A DNA stretch of 64,000 bases from QHVT01 sp036399015 (lineage in GTDB: Bacteria > Acidobacteriota > Thermoanaerobaculia > Gp7-AA8): assembly GCA_036399015.1 (NCBI GenBank), contig DASWNW010000036.1, positions 62,001-126,000 of the forward strand. Direction: 5' to 3'. A program made the position numbers and the translations under genes. The notes below the pieces were generated by a model that searched no databases, was not told the DNA's origin, and saw nothing but the letters and a program-made list of their open reading frames with translations. Below, piece by piece: positions 42,334-52,495 of the stretch; position 1 is the stretch's first letter, and every line of letters begins with the position of its first letter.

Positions 42334-43443
42334 ATGCGGATCAGGTTGGCGGTCGTGATGATGGTGGTGGCGGCGCTGGCGGCTTGCCAACGCGGCGAGC
42401 GGGCGACGGTGACGGGTGGGTATGGGGCGAGTGTCGTCAGCGGCGTCGTGGTGATGGGGGATGGGGGGACGCCGGCGGGTGTGAAAGTGACGATCGCCGG
42501 GACTGGTCTGGCGGCGGTGCTGACGGCGGACGGCAGCTTCGCATTCGCCGAGGCGCCGGAACAGGCGGAGCTGCAGTTCCACCGCGCCGCGGACGGCATC
42601 TCGGCCTCGCTGCAGGTCAGTGCGGCAGCGGGGCCGGTGGTCGTGGAGCTGTCGCAGAGCGGCGCGAAGAAGGGCAGCAAGCGGCGCTCGTCGGGCGGCG
42701 GCAACCCCGTCTCCCAGTTCGAGGGTGTCGTTCGCAGCGCGACCGCGACCGAGGTGGTCGTGTTCACCTCGAAGAAAGTGGAGCAGGCCATCGCCCTCAC
42801 CCCCGAGACCGCGATCCGGCGGGGGAAGACCGTCCTCACGGCGGCCGACCTGACGGCCGACACGCGCGTGCACGTCAAGGCGATCAAGACCGCGACCGGC
42901 TTCACCGCCATCGCGATCGTCGTGCAGGGCGGCGCCGAGCCGGATGAGTCGCCCGTGAAGCGGGAGTACGAGGGGCTCGTGGTCAGCTCGGCCGCGGCGC
43001 AGCTCGCAATCACCGACTCCAAGGGCGTCACGCAGACCTTCATCCTCGACGCCGCCACGGTCATCCGCAAAGGCAACACGGCGGTCCTCGCGACCGCGAT
43101 CCAGCCGGGCTGGCGCGTGCATGTGAAGGCGACCACCAACGCCGACGGCACGCTGACCGCCACGCGGGTGACGGTGCAGAACACCGGCGGCGACGACGGC
43201 GATGACGATGACGACGACGCCGAGGTCAAGCTCTCCGGCCGCATCGCCGCCGTCGCGGCGGCGAGCCTCACGGTGCAGACGGACGCGGGCGTGGTGACGG
43301 TGCAGACCGACGCCTCGACGAAGATCGAGAAGCACGGCGACGACGTCGCCCTGAGCGCCCTCGCCGCGGGCGAGAAGGTCAAGGTCGAGGGGACGCGCGT
43401 CGACGCGACCACCGTCCTGGCGAAGGAGATCGAGGTCAAGTAA
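42334..43443 (+). CDS. Lipoprotein with DUF5666-type repeats
   Basis: A 369-residue protein with a lipobox-like signal (VVAALAAC). After a short carboxypeptidase-regulatory-like part (about 25-100) come three similar beta modules of about 75 residues, each with FEGVVRSATATEVVV- or LSGRIAAVAAASLTV-type starts and a VHVKA or VKVEG turn. That pattern matches DUF5666. An Asp-rich patch (GGDDGDDDDDDAE) separates the last two and could bind calcium. The role is unknown; it is probably a surface or periplasmic protein. GGAGGA lies just before the ATG. The gene sits between two strong terminators and is therefore its own transcription unit. Confidence 0.8.
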   Translation: MRIRLAVVMMVVAALAACQRGERATVTGGYGASVVSGVVVMGDGGTPAGVKVTIAGTGLAAVLTADGSFAFAEAPEQAELQFHRAADGISASLQVSAAAGPVVVELSQSGAKKGSKRRSSGGGNPVSQFEGVVRSATATEVVVFTSKKVEQAIALTPETAIRRGKTVLTAADLTADTRVHVKAIKTATGFTAIAIVVQGGAEPDESPVKREYEGLVVSSAAAQLAITDSKGVTQTFILDAATVIRKGNTAVLATAIQPGWRVHVKATTNADGTLTATRVTVQNTGGDDGDDDDDDAEVKLSGRIAAVAAASLTVQTDAGVVTVQTDASTKIEKHGDDVALSALAAGEKVKVEGTRVDATTVLAKEIEVK

Positions 43444-43515
43444 GCGAGATCGGGTCGGGCAGGGACCCGTAGGGATGTGGCGTCGCGCTCCCCCGGGCGT
43501 GGCGCAGGGCGTGAC

Positions 43516-43555
43516 GGAGGCCGGTGGCGCGAGAACCGCCGGCCTCCTTTTTTTT
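43516..43555 (+). terminator. Intrinsic terminator after the DUF5666 gene
   Basis: A 12-bp stem, GGAGGCCGGTGG (43516-43527) with CCGCCGGCCTCC (43536-43547), one wobble pair, 8-base loop, then eight T. Confidence 0.92.
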
Positions 43556-43610
43556 CGCCCGCCGGTAATCTGTACGCTGCCGTCGCGTCCCTACATCGTG
43601 GAGGGTCTCG

Positions 43611-46535
43611 ATGCGGAAACAGGCCGCAGCCGTCGTCTTCAGCTTCATCCTCGAAATCGTCCTCTCGCTGCCGGCGATCGCGCAGTCGACCACCGCGATC
43701 CTGATTGGCCGCGCCAGCTCGGCCGGCGTGCCGGTCCCGAACGTCACCGTCACCGTCTCCTCGGCCGCCCTCATCGGCGTCCGCAGCACGACCACCGCCG
43801 CCGACGGCCACTACGTCGTCCCGGCGCTTCCTCCCGGCGAGTACGTGGTGCGGTTCGAAGGGGAGGGGCTCGAGCCATCCGCGCAGCGCGCCACGCTCCG
43901 GCTGGCGGAGACGACGCGCGTCGACGCCGAGCTGACGCTGCAGAAGCTGCGCGGCGACATCGTGGTGCGCCCGGCGGCGCTCAGCGTGCTCGAGACGCCG
44001 CAGGTCGCGACGAACCTCACCGGAGAGACGATGGAGCTCCTGCCGGCGGGCCGCGGGATCCTCGACGCCCTCCGCCTCGCTCCCGGCGTCGCCGCCGACG
44101 GCGGCCGGAACTTCGTCAGCGTCAACGGCGCCGACGTGTACGACAACCTCTTCCTGGTGAACGGCGTCACGGTCGGCAGCCGCAGCGAGAACCAGCCGCT
44201 GAACCTCTTCATCGAGGATGCGATCCAGGAGACGGCCATCATCACCTCCGGGATCTCCGCCGAGTACGGCCGCTTCACCGGCGGCGTCGTGAACGTGCTG
44301 ACGAAGTCGGGCGGGAACGAGATGAGCGGCAGCCTGCGGGACACGCTCGGCAGCGACAGTTGGACCGCGCGCACGCCGTACGCGGCGGAGCCGGAGCACC
44401 TCGACGACATCGACCAGGAGGTCCAGGCGACGCTCGGCGGCCGGATCATCCGCGACCGGCTCTGGTTCTTCCTCTCCGGCCGCCTCTTCGAGCGCGACCG
44501 GCGGCAGGTGACGGCAGTGACGCTCGAGCCGTACACGCACACGAGCTACGAGAACCGCTCCGAGGCGAAGCTGACGGCGGCGGTGGCGCGGAACCAGACC
44601 TTCGTCGGGTCGTACCTCCGCGTCGGCGGACATCAGCGCAACCGGAGCCGCACCGCCGACCTCCGCGCGCTCGTCACCGACCACTTCCCGAACTCCTTGC
44701 TCGCGCTGCACTACACGGCCGTCGCCGGCTCGAGCCTGGTGGCGGAGGCGCAGTACAGCTACAAGCGGGAGTCGCACAACTACAGCGGCGCCGCCGACGC
44801 GAGCGAGATCGGCGGTATGGCGGTCATCGACGCCGACACCGCCACGGAGTTCTGGGCGCCGCAGCTCTGCATCTGCTCGACCGCGTACGCCGACGCGCGC
44901 GAGGTTCTGGTGAAGGGGAGCTGGTTCCGCCCCACCGCGCGGTACGGCGTGCACGAGGTGGTGTTCGGCTACGACGAATATCACGACCTCTCACGCGAGA
45001 ACCTGACCGCGGGAAGCTCCGGGCTGATCCTCTCCACGCCGATCGACACGACGACCGGGAGTCCGGTCCTGCAGCTCTTCCCCGAGCTCACCTATGTGGA
45101 GTTCCTGAAACGTGGGGCGGCGCAGGAGTCGGACTTCACCTCGCGCGCGTTCTTCGTCAACGACCGGCTGACGCTCGGCCGCCACTTCACCGCCTCCCTC
45201 GGCCTGCGGCACGACCGGAACCACGCCGTCAACCAGGACGGCCGCACCATCATCGACACCGCCCGCGTTTCGCCGCGCGCCGGCGTCGTCTACGACGTGC
45301 GGGGGGACGGGCGCGACCGCCTCAGCACGTCGTTCGCCCGGTACGTCGCGAAGGCGCACGAGACGGCCACGTACAGCGCGCAGGAGGCGACCAGCCCGCT
45401 GAGCTGGGTCTGGCTGTACGACGGCCCGGAGGTGAACGCCGATCCCTCCGGCGAGGTGGTCCCGACCGAGGAGGCGCTCCGGCAGTTCCTGGCCTGGTTC
45501 GAGGCGCGCGGCGGCAGCAGCAATCTCTCCGGCGCGCTCCTGGCGGGCAGTCCGCCGAACGCGATCGAGGGGACGCTCAAGCCGCCGTACGCCGACGAGA
45601 TCTCCCTCGGCTACGGCCACGCCTTCGGCAACCGCGGCGTGGTGCAGCTCACGCTCGTGCGGCGGCAGTGGTCGGCGTTTTACGCGCTGCACACCTCTCT
45701 CGCGACGGGGAAGATCACCACGCCCGACGGGTCGGTCGTCGACCGGGTGGTGCTCGACACCGACGGGGAGGGGCTGGAGCGGGAGTATCGCAGCGCGCAA
45801 CTGCAGACGAACTTCGAGCTCGGCCGCCTCAGCCTCGCCGGCAACTACACCTACGCCACGCTGCGCGGGAACGTGAACAGTCCGGGGAACGGCTTCCCGA
45901 CCGCGCTCCCGAGCCTCGTCGACTACTACCCCGAGTTCATCGGCTATCCGCAGTACGCCCCGGTCGGGTACCTGTCCGGCGACATCCGCCACGTCGCGAA
46001 CGGGTGGGCGATCTACCGCTTCCCCGGCCAGCGCCACCGGTTCACCGCGTCGCTTCTGCAGCGCTACCACAGCGGGCGCCCGTACAACATGGTCGCGAAC
46101 ATCGACCTGACCGGGGTCGTGCCGAATCCCGGCTACGAGTTCGTGCCGGTCGTGCCGTACTACTTCGCGCCGCGCGGCTCGCTGCGGATGGACGACGTCA
46201 CGTCGACCGGCATCGGCCTGCACTACTCGCTGCACGCCGGCGCGATGGAGTTTCTCGCACACGGCAACGTGATCAACGTCTTTAACGAGCAGGCGCTCGA
46301 GAACCCCTTCGGCATCAACACCACCGTCAACGCGGCGCGCTCCGACCGCAACCTGGCGAAGTTCGACCCAAGGACGCAGACGCCGGTCGAGTGCCCGCAG
46401 GGCGTGCGCTCGTCGACGCCGCAATGCCGCGGCATCGCCCATTTCCAGAAGGTGGCCGCGTTCGGACACGTGAGAGCGCCCAACGCGTACCAGCAACCGC
46501 GCACCTACACGCTCTCTCTGGCGGTGAGGTTCTGA
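43611..46535 (+). CDS. Oar-like TonB-dependent receptor, copy 1
   Basis: A 974-residue outer membrane protein. The signal peptide ends at PAIAQS. Residues 30-120 form a carboxypeptidase-regulatory-like domain (TTTAADGHYVVPALPPGEYVV). Residues about 130-250 form the plug, with the NGVTVGSRSENQPLNLFIEDAIQE and TSGISAEYGRFTGGVVNVLTKSGGNE segments typical of Oar-type receptors. A beta-barrel follows to the C-terminal Phe (SLAVRF), the usual signal for barrel assembly. It imports or binds a large ligand using TonB energy; the ligand is unknown. The stop overlaps the next ATG (TGATG), so it is co-translated with the TPR-thioredoxin gene. A close paralogue lies at 48616-51531. Confidence 0.92.
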   Translation: MRKQAAAVVFSFILEIVLSLPAIAQSTTAILIGRASSAGVPVPNVTVTVSSAALIGVRSTTTAADGHYVVPALPPGEYVVRFEGEGLEPSAQRATLRLAETTRVDAELTLQKLRGDIVVRPAALSVLETPQVATNLTGETMELLPAGRGILDALRLAPGVAADGGRNFVSVNGADVYDNLFLVNGVTVGSRSENQPLNLFIEDAIQETAIITSGISAEYGRFTGGVVNVLTKSGGNEMSGSLRDTLGSDSWTARTPYAAEPEHLDDIDQEVQATLGGRIIRDRLWFFLSGRLFERDRRQVTAVTLEPYTHTSYENRSEAKLTAAVARNQTFVGSYLRVGGHQRNRSRTADLRALVTDHFPNSLLALHYTAVAGSSLVAEAQYSYKRESHNYSGAADASEIGGMAVIDADTATEFWAPQLCICSTAYADAREVLVKGSWFRPTARYGVHEVVFGYDEYHDLSRENLTAGSSGLILSTPIDTTTGSPVLQLFPELTYVEFLKRGAAQESDFTSRAFFVNDRLTLGRHFTASLGLRHDRNHAVNQDGRTIIDTARVSPRAGVVYDVRGDGRDRLSTSFARYVAKAHETATYSAQEATSPLSWVWLYDGPEVNADPSGEVVPTEEALRQFLAWFEARGGSSNLSGALLAGSPPNAIEGTLKPPYADEISLGYGHAFGNRGVVQLTLVRRQWSAFYALHTSLATGKITTPDGSVVDRVVLDTDGEGLEREYRSAQLQTNFELGRLSLAGNYTYATLRGNVNSPGNGFPTALPSLVDYYPEFIGYPQYAPVGYLSGDIRHVANGWAIYRFPGQRHRFTASLLQRYHSGRPYNMVANIDLTGVVPNPGYEFVPVVPYYFAPRGSLRMDDVTSTGIGLHYSLHAGAMEFLAHGNVINVFNEQALENPFGINTTVNAARSDRNLAKFDPRTQTPVECPQGVRSSTPQCRGIAHFQKVAAFGHVRAPNAYQQPRTYTLSLAVRF

Positions 46536-48616
46536 TGAAGGCACTGGTCATGGCTCTCGGCATCCTGTCGTTCGCCGCCGCTCCCGCCACCGAGGAGAGC
46601 GCGCTCGCCTCGGTTTACGATCTCTTCCGCCAGGGCGACCAGGAGGGGGCCGCGCGCGAGCTGCACGAGCTGGTGGTGCGCTACCCCGCCTCGTCCGAGC
46701 TGCGCGCGCTCTACGTCAACCTGCTGACGCGGCGGGAGCCGGAGCGGGCGTGGGAGCTCGCGCGGCAGCTCGAGCGGGCCCGTCCCGACGACGCCTGGAG
46801 CTGGTACGCCGTCGCCGCGGCCGGCATCCTCGAGCCGGGCACGGAGCATCTCGCCGAGGGGCTCGCGGCGCTGGAGAAGATGACCGCGCTGGCGAAGGAG
46901 CCGCTGCCCGACGCGATGCTGCGGCTGAAGGTCACGGGGCTGCTGCGCGTCGGGAGAGAAGAGGAGGCGCTGAAGGTCCTCGGCAACCGCGAGGACGCGG
47001 CCGCGCTCGCGCTGAAGGCGATGATCCGCGAGAGCGACGTGGAGGGCGGCGACGCGGCTCTCGACGAGGCCGACGCGCTCTACCGCCGCGCGCGCGCAGC
47101 GGCGCCGGACGACGTCCGCATCGCCGCCTCGTACGTCCACTTCCTGCAGGACCGCGAGCGGCCGGAGGCGGGCGAGCTGGCGCGGGAGCTGGTCGCGAAG
47201 TTCCCGCTGTCGCTGCGCGCGCACGAGATGTACTGGCACACCATCCTCGAGTCGCGCTCGCTGACGACGCCGCAGAAGGAGGCCGCGATCGCCGAGGATG
47301 CGGCCCGGCTGCTCGCGGCGCGCGACTGGCCGGAGAACCTGCAGGCGCTCGCCGGCTGGTACCGGCGCATCGAAAGCGCGCGGGAGCTCGAGACGCACGA
47401 CGCGATCCTGCAGCGGCATCCCTGGGCGCCGGAGGCGGAGTACGCGCTGTACCGGAAGCTCTTCTCCTCCAAGGCGCGGCTCACCGCCGACCCGGAGGTG
47501 CTCGCCGCGCGGAGGCGGGCGATCCAGGAGTTCCTCGAGTATCCGGTGCACTCGACCGCACGCCTGGGCGGCGCCTACCAGCAGTTGCTGTCGGTGAACC
47601 GGCTCGATCCGACCGTCAGCGACGCCGAGATCCTGCGCGCCGTGGACGGCGTGCGCGCCTTCGTGACGGAGCCGATGGGCGCAAAGACGATGGTCGCCGA
47701 GGTGCTGGCGGAGCGGGGGCTGCGGCTCGAGGAGGCGGAGAAGCTGGCGCGCGAGGGGCTGCGCGAGACGCCGCGTATGCTGGAGCTGCAGCGGGGCTCG
47801 TATACCGCCGAGGAGTACGACCGGACGGTCTCCTTCCTCCGCGCGCGCGCCGGTTCGGCTCTCGGCGCCGTGCTGCTGAAACGGAACAAGCTCACCGAGG
47901 CGGGGAAGGAGCTGCAGGCGGCCGCGAAGCTCTCCCCGCGCGATCCGAACCTCAACCTGCAGCTCGGGCGCTGGTACGAGCGGAAGAAAGACGCCGCCTC
48001 CGCGGAGCTGGCGTACGCGCGCGGGATGATCCACGAGCCGGCCACGTCGACGCAGAACCTCGACGCGCTGCGCGCGCTCTACAAGCGCACCCGGAACAGC
48101 GAGGAGGGCTTCGACGTGTACGTCGCGAACCTCCGCGAGGCCGGCGCCTCGGACGACAAGCGCAAGGTGCTCGCCGGCAGGCTCATTCCGGCGCGGCGCG
48201 TCGAGCCGCCGTTCACGCTCAAGGACCTCAGCGGCAAACAGGTCTCCCTCGCCGACGTGAAGGGTCACGTCGCGGTGGTGAACTTCTGGGGGCTCTGGTG
48301 CGGCCCCTGCCTCGCCGAGATGCCCGACCTCCACAAGCTCCATCAAAAGTACGCCGCCGATCCGAAGGTGCGCATCCTCACCATCAACAACGACAACGAT
48401 CCGGCGAAGGTCGCGTCGTGGATGGAGAAGAACGGCTACGCGTTCCCGGTGCTCGTCGACGACGGCTACGTCCGCAAGGCGCGGGTGTATGCGATGCCGA
48501 CCACCTGGTTCCTCGACCCGCAGGGGAAGATCGCGTTCGAGGCGAAGGGTGCGGTCGTGAACCTGGTCGACGAGTTCTCCTGGCGCATCGACGCGCTGAA
48601 GGCGGTGGGGCGGTGA
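46535..48616 (+). CDS. TPR protein with a C-terminal TlpA-like thioredoxin domain
   Basis: A 693-residue exported protein (signal MKALVMALGILSFAAAPA). Residues 25-540 are helical TPR-like repeats (ALASVYDLFRQGDQEGAAREL, YRRARAAAPDD, AKLSPRDPNLNLQLG). The last 150 residues are a TlpA/ResA-like thioredoxin: FTLKDLSGKQVSLADVKGHV, then NFWGLWCGPC with the active-site WCGPC at about 588-592, and the cis-Pro in MPTTWFL. It probably reduces or forms disulphides in the periplasm, with TPRs choosing partners. Both neighbours are TonB receptors joined by overlapping start/stop codons, so it may fold or service them, or process what they import. Confidence 0.88.
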   Translation: MKALVMALGILSFAAAPATEESALASVYDLFRQGDQEGAARELHELVVRYPASSELRALYVNLLTRREPERAWELARQLERARPDDAWSWYAVAAAGILEPGTEHLAEGLAALEKMTALAKEPLPDAMLRLKVTGLLRVGREEEALKVLGNREDAAALALKAMIRESDVEGGDAALDEADALYRRARAAAPDDVRIAASYVHFLQDRERPEAGELARELVAKFPLSLRAHEMYWHTILESRSLTTPQKEAAIAEDAARLLAARDWPENLQALAGWYRRIESARELETHDAILQRHPWAPEAEYALYRKLFSSKARLTADPEVLAARRRAIQEFLEYPVHSTARLGGAYQQLLSVNRLDPTVSDAEILRAVDGVRAFVTEPMGAKTMVAEVLAERGLRLEEAEKLAREGLRETPRMLELQRGSYTAEEYDRTVSFLRARAGSALGAVLLKRNKLTEAGKELQAAAKLSPRDPNLNLQLGRWYERKKDAASAELAYARGMIHEPATSTQNLDALRALYKRTRNSEEGFDVYVANLREAGASDDKRKVLAGRLIPARRVEPPFTLKDLSGKQVSLADVKGHVAVVNFWGLWCGPCLAEMPDLHKLHQKYAADPKVRILTINNDNDPAKVASWMEKNGYAFPVLVDDGYVRKARVYAMPTTWFLDPQGKIAFEAKGAVVNLVDEFSWRIDALKAVGR

Positions 48617-51531
48617 TGCGCGAGCGCGCTGGGGCAGTCGCGATCTCGTTTCTCCTCTCCCTGCCGCTCGCCGCGCAGTCGACCACGGCGACGCTGATCG
48701 GCCGCGCCAGCTCGAACGGGGTGCCGGTGCCGAACGTGACCGTCACCGTCTCCGCGCCGACGCTCATCGGCGTCCGCGGCACGACCACCGCCGCCGACGG
48801 TCACTACGTCGTGCCGGCGCTGCCGCCGGGCGAGTACGTGGTGCGCTTCGAGGGGGAAGGGCTCGAGACGGTCGCGCAGCGCGCCACGCTCAGGCTCGCC
48901 GAGACGACGCGCGTCGACGCGGAGCTGACGCTGCAGACGCTGCGCGGAGGGATCGTCGTGCGCCCGGCAGCGCTCAGCGTCCTGGAGACGCCGCAGGTCG
49001 GGACGAATATCAGCGGAGAGACGATGGAGCTGCTGCCGGCGGGACGCGGCATCGTCGACGCGCTGCGCCTCGCTCCCGGCACGACGGTCGACGCGGGCCG
49101 CAGTTTCATCAGCGTCAACGGGGCCGAGGTCTTCGACAACCTCTATATGGTGAACGGCGTCACGGTCGGCAGCCGCAGCGAGAACCAGCCGCTGAACCTC
49201 TTCATCGAGGACGCGATCCAGGAGACGTCGATCCTCACCTCGGGGATCTCCGCCGAATACGGCCGCTTCACGGGCGGCGTGGTGAACGTGCTCACCAAGT
49301 CGGGCGGCAACGAGTTGAGCGGCAGCCTGCGCGACACGCTCAGCAGCGATCGCTGGACGGCCGCGACGCCGTACGCGGCGGAGCCGGAGCACCTCGACGA
49401 GATCAACCAGGAGGTGCAGGGGACGCTCGGCGGGCGGATCGTGCGCGACCGGCTGTGGTTCTTCCTCTCCGGCCGGCTCTTCGAGCGCGACCGCCGACTG
49501 GCGACCGCGGTGACGCTCGAGCCGTACACCCACACGAACTACGAGAACCGCTCCGAGGCCAAGCTGACCGCGGCCGTGGCGCGGAATCAGACCTTCGTCG
49601 GCTCGTACCTCCGGGTGGGTGCCCACCAGAGAAACCGGAACCGCACCGCCGACCTCCGCGCGCTGAACACCGACCACTTCCCCCACTCGTTGCTCGCGCT
49701 GCATTACACGGCCGTCGCCGGGGCGAGCCTGGTGGCGGAGGCGCAGTACAGCTACAAGCAGGAGTCGCACAACTTCAGCGGCGCAGCCGACACGACCGAG
49801 GTCGGCGGCCTGCCGGTCTTCGACGCCTACAGCGGCACCGAGTTCTGGGCGCCGTTGAGCTGCGACTCGTGCGGCAGCGGGTACGGAAACGCGCGCGAGT
49901 ACCTGCTCAAGGGAAGCTGGTTCCGCCCCACGGCACGCCTGGGGACGCACGAGCTGGTGTTCGGCTACGACGAGTACCACGACCTGATGCGCAGCACCTT
50001 CCGGCTCGGCACGTCCGACCTCGTCCTCACCGCGCCGGTCGACATGTCGACGGGGCAGCCGGTCCTGCAGCTCATCCCCGAGCTCACCTACGTCGAGTAC
50101 GCGCGCTACGCGCCGACGCAGGAGGCCGACTTCACCGCCCGCGCCTTTTTCGTCAACGACCGGGTGAGCCTCGGCCGCCACCTCACCGCGTCGCTCGGGC
50201 TGCGCCACGATCACAACCACGCGGTGAACCTCGACGACCGGGTGGTCACCGACGACGCCCGTTTCTCGCCGCGCGTGGGGCTCGTGTACGACCTCGCCGG
50301 CAACGGCCGCGACCGGGTCAACGCCTCGTTCGGCCGGTACGTGGCCAAGACGCACGAGTCGGCCACGAACAGCATCGAGGCGGCCACGAGCCCGACCACG
50401 TTCGCGTGGGAGTACACGGGACCGGAGATCAACGCCGACCCGTCCGGCGAGGTGCTGCCGACCGAGGAGGTGATCCGGCAGTTCCTGGCGTGGTTCGAGG
50501 CGCGCGGCGGCAAGACCGACCTCACGGACGCGATCCTCTCCTACTCGCCCGCCGACGCGCTCGAGGAGACCCTCGACTCGCCGTACGCCGACGAGATCGC
50601 GGTCGGCTACGCGCACGCCTTCGGCAACCGGGGGGTGGTGCAGCTCAACCTGGTGCGGCGGCAGTGGTCGTCGTTTTACGCGCTGCACGTCTCCACGGAG
50701 ACGGGGACGGTCACGACGCCCGACGGGAGCGTGGTGGACCGGGTCGTGCTCGACACGGAGGAGGCGGGGCTGGAGCGGGAGTATCGGGGCGCGCAGTTGC
50801 AGACGCGGTTCGAGGTGGGACGCCTCAGCCTCAGCGGCAACTACACCTACTCGACGCTGCGGGGGAACGTGGACGGCTCGTCCAGCGGCATTCCGGCGGC
50901 CAGTCCGAGCATCGTCGACTACTACCGGGAGTACACGAATTACCCGCGGTACGCGCCGGTCGGCTATCTCTCCGGCGACATCCGCCACGTCGCCAATGCC
51001 TGGGCCATCTACCGCTTTCCCGGGCAGCGCCACCGCTTCACCGCCTCGCTGCTGCAGCGCTATCACAGCGGGCGGCCGTACAACATGACGACGATCGTCG
51101 ACACCCGCGACTCCACGCAGAATCCCGGCTACGCGTTCGTGCCGTTCATGCCCTATTACTTCGCGCCGCGCGGCTCGCTGCGGATGGACGACGTCACGGA
51201 GACCGGCATCGGGCTGCATTACTCGCTGCAGGTCGGCGCGCTGGAGCTGCTGGCGCACGGGAACGTTGTCAACGTTTTCAACGAGCAGGCGCTGGCGAAT
51301 CCGTTCGGGATCGTCACCACCGTCAACGCGGCGCCGCGCGACCGGAACCTGGCGAAGTTCGACCCGAGGACGCAGACGCCGGTCGAGTGCCCGCAGGGAG
51401 TGCGCTCGTCGTCCGCGGAATGCCGCGGGATCGCCCACTTCCAGAAGGTCGCCGCGTTCGGCACGCCCCGGGCGGCCGGCGCGTATCAGCAGCCGCGGAC
51501 CTATTCGCTGTCGCTGGCGGTGAGGTTCTGA
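48616..51531 (+). CDS. Oar-like TonB-dependent receptor, copy 2
   Basis: A 971-residue paralogue of the receptor at 43611-46535 with the same order: signal peptide (SLPLAAQ), carboxypeptidase-regulatory-like domain, plug and barrel ending SLAVRF. The first 250 residues are nearly identical to copy 1 (for example the VPVPNVTVTVS and ADGHYVVPALPPGEYVVRF segments), while extracellular loops differ. That pattern suggests a duplication with diverged ligand-contact loops, or gene conversion of the N-terminal part. The ATG overlaps the stop of the TPR-thioredoxin gene (TGATG). The sigma factor gene begins five bases after its stop. Confidence 0.92.
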   Translation: MRERAGAVAISFLLSLPLAAQSTTATLIGRASSNGVPVPNVTVTVSAPTLIGVRGTTTAADGHYVVPALPPGEYVVRFEGEGLETVAQRATLRLAETTRVDAELTLQTLRGGIVVRPAALSVLETPQVGTNISGETMELLPAGRGIVDALRLAPGTTVDAGRSFISVNGAEVFDNLYMVNGVTVGSRSENQPLNLFIEDAIQETSILTSGISAEYGRFTGGVVNVLTKSGGNELSGSLRDTLSSDRWTAATPYAAEPEHLDEINQEVQGTLGGRIVRDRLWFFLSGRLFERDRRLATAVTLEPYTHTNYENRSEAKLTAAVARNQTFVGSYLRVGAHQRNRNRTADLRALNTDHFPHSLLALHYTAVAGASLVAEAQYSYKQESHNFSGAADTTEVGGLPVFDAYSGTEFWAPLSCDSCGSGYGNAREYLLKGSWFRPTARLGTHELVFGYDEYHDLMRSTFRLGTSDLVLTAPVDMSTGQPVLQLIPELTYVEYARYAPTQEADFTARAFFVNDRVSLGRHLTASLGLRHDHNHAVNLDDRVVTDDARFSPRVGLVYDLAGNGRDRVNASFGRYVAKTHESATNSIEAATSPTTFAWEYTGPEINADPSGEVLPTEEVIRQFLAWFEARGGKTDLTDAILSYSPADALEETLDSPYADEIAVGYAHAFGNRGVVQLNLVRRQWSSFYALHVSTETGTVTTPDGSVVDRVVLDTEEAGLEREYRGAQLQTRFEVGRLSLSGNYTYSTLRGNVDGSSSGIPAASPSIVDYYREYTNYPRYAPVGYLSGDIRHVANAWAIYRFPGQRHRFTASLLQRYHSGRPYNMTTIVDTRDSTQNPGYAFVPFMPYYFAPRGSLRMDDVTETGIGLHYSLQVGALELLAHGNVVNVFNEQALANPFGIVTTVNAAPRDRNLAKFDPRTQTPVECPQGVRSSSAECRGIAHFQKVAAFGTPRAAGAYQQPRTYSLSLAVRF

Positions 51532-51535
51532 TGCC

Positions 51536-52495
51536 ATGGCGAACGGTTGCGCCGAGGGTGGTGAAGCGCTGAGGGCGACCGCCGACGACCTCGTGGCGGC
51601 CCTCCGCCTCGCGACCGACACGGCCGCGCGCGAGGCGCTGCTGGAGGAACTGCTGACGGTGGACGCGCCGCCGGTGATCGAGGGGGCGCTCAACCGCAGG
51701 CACGCCTCGATCGGGCGGGGCGACCGCGACGACCTGCGGGCGCAGGTGCTGGTGCGGCTGCTCCGCCGCCTGGCGCGCTACGACGAGCAGGAGAAGCCGA
51801 TCGAACGATTCGAAGACTACGTCGCCATCGTGACCTATCACGTCGTCGACGACTACGTGCGGACGTGCAACCCCCAGGGCGCGTTCGCGGCAAACCGGAT
51901 CCGCTACGTGCTGCGGCACGACGGCCGTTTCGCCACGTGGGAGAGCGGGGGCGAGACGGTGTGCGGGCTGGCGGAGTGGAGGGGGCGCCCGGCGACGGAC
52001 CTGGAGTCGGGGGCCGGGCGTCCCACCGCCATCGACGGAGGCGTGCTGGCGCGTCTCTTCGCGGAGAGCGGTGGACCGCTGCTCCTGCGCGCTGTCATCG
52101 CGCACTGTACCGAGCCGCCGGGCGCTCCCCGCGCGGTGACGGCGGCGGACGACGCGGCGTTCGGCGCCGTGGCGGTGCGGCAGCTTCTGGTGAAGCTGTG
52201 GCAGGAGATCCTGGAGCTGCCACGGCCGCAGCGGCTCGCGCTCCTCCTCAACCTGCGCGATGGGCCGGCGAGCGGTGCGCTGTCGGAGTTGCCGCTGGCC
52301 GGCGTGGCGAGCGTCGACGCGATCGCGGCCGCTCTCGGCTGGGAGGGTGGGGAGCTCTCCGCGCACTGGCAGGAGCTCCCCTTCGACGACGACCGCATCG
52401 CCGCGCTCCTCGGCGTGACACGGCAGCAGGTCATCAACCTGAGAAAGGCAGCCCGCGCGCGCCTGGCGCGGCGGCTGGCGAGGATGAACGTATGA
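51536..52495 (+). CDS. ECF-like sigma factor
   Basis: A 319-residue protein. The N-terminal half has a sigma region 2-like segment (DDLRAQVLVRLLRRLARY and YVAIVTYHVVDDYVR). The C-terminus is a helix-turn-helix of region 4 type (DDDRIAALLGVTRQQVINLRKAARARLARRL). The middle is longer than in classical ECF factors and its core residues are weak matches, so it belongs to an outlying group. It is followed, with overlapping ATGA, by an anti-sigma-like membrane protein and then a TPR-CHAT gene. It presumably directs RNA polymerase to a small regulon that may include these genes. Confidence 0.7.
   Translation: MANGCAEGGEALRATADDLVAALRLATDTAAREALLEELLTVDAPPVIEGALNRRHASIGRGDRDDLRAQVLVRLLRRLARYDEQEKPIERFEDYVAIVTYHVVDDYVRTCNPQGAFAANRIRYVLRHDGRFATWESGGETVCGLAEWRGRPATDLESGAGRPTAIDGGVLARLFAESGGPLLLRAVIAHCTEPPGAPRAVTAADDAAFGAVAVRQLLVKLWQEILELPRPQRLALLLNLRDGPASGALSELPLAGVASVDAIAAALGWEGGELSAHWQELPFDDDRIAALLGVTRQQVINLRKAARARLARRLARMNV

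Noticed and set aside
48466..51693. Very long minus-strand frames opposite the TonB receptors and opposite 4308-6410, 14452-16476, 46505-48346
   Set aside because: All are antisense shadows: no ribosome binding site, no family motif, repetitive basic/acidic composition. The opposite strand encodes recognised proteins.
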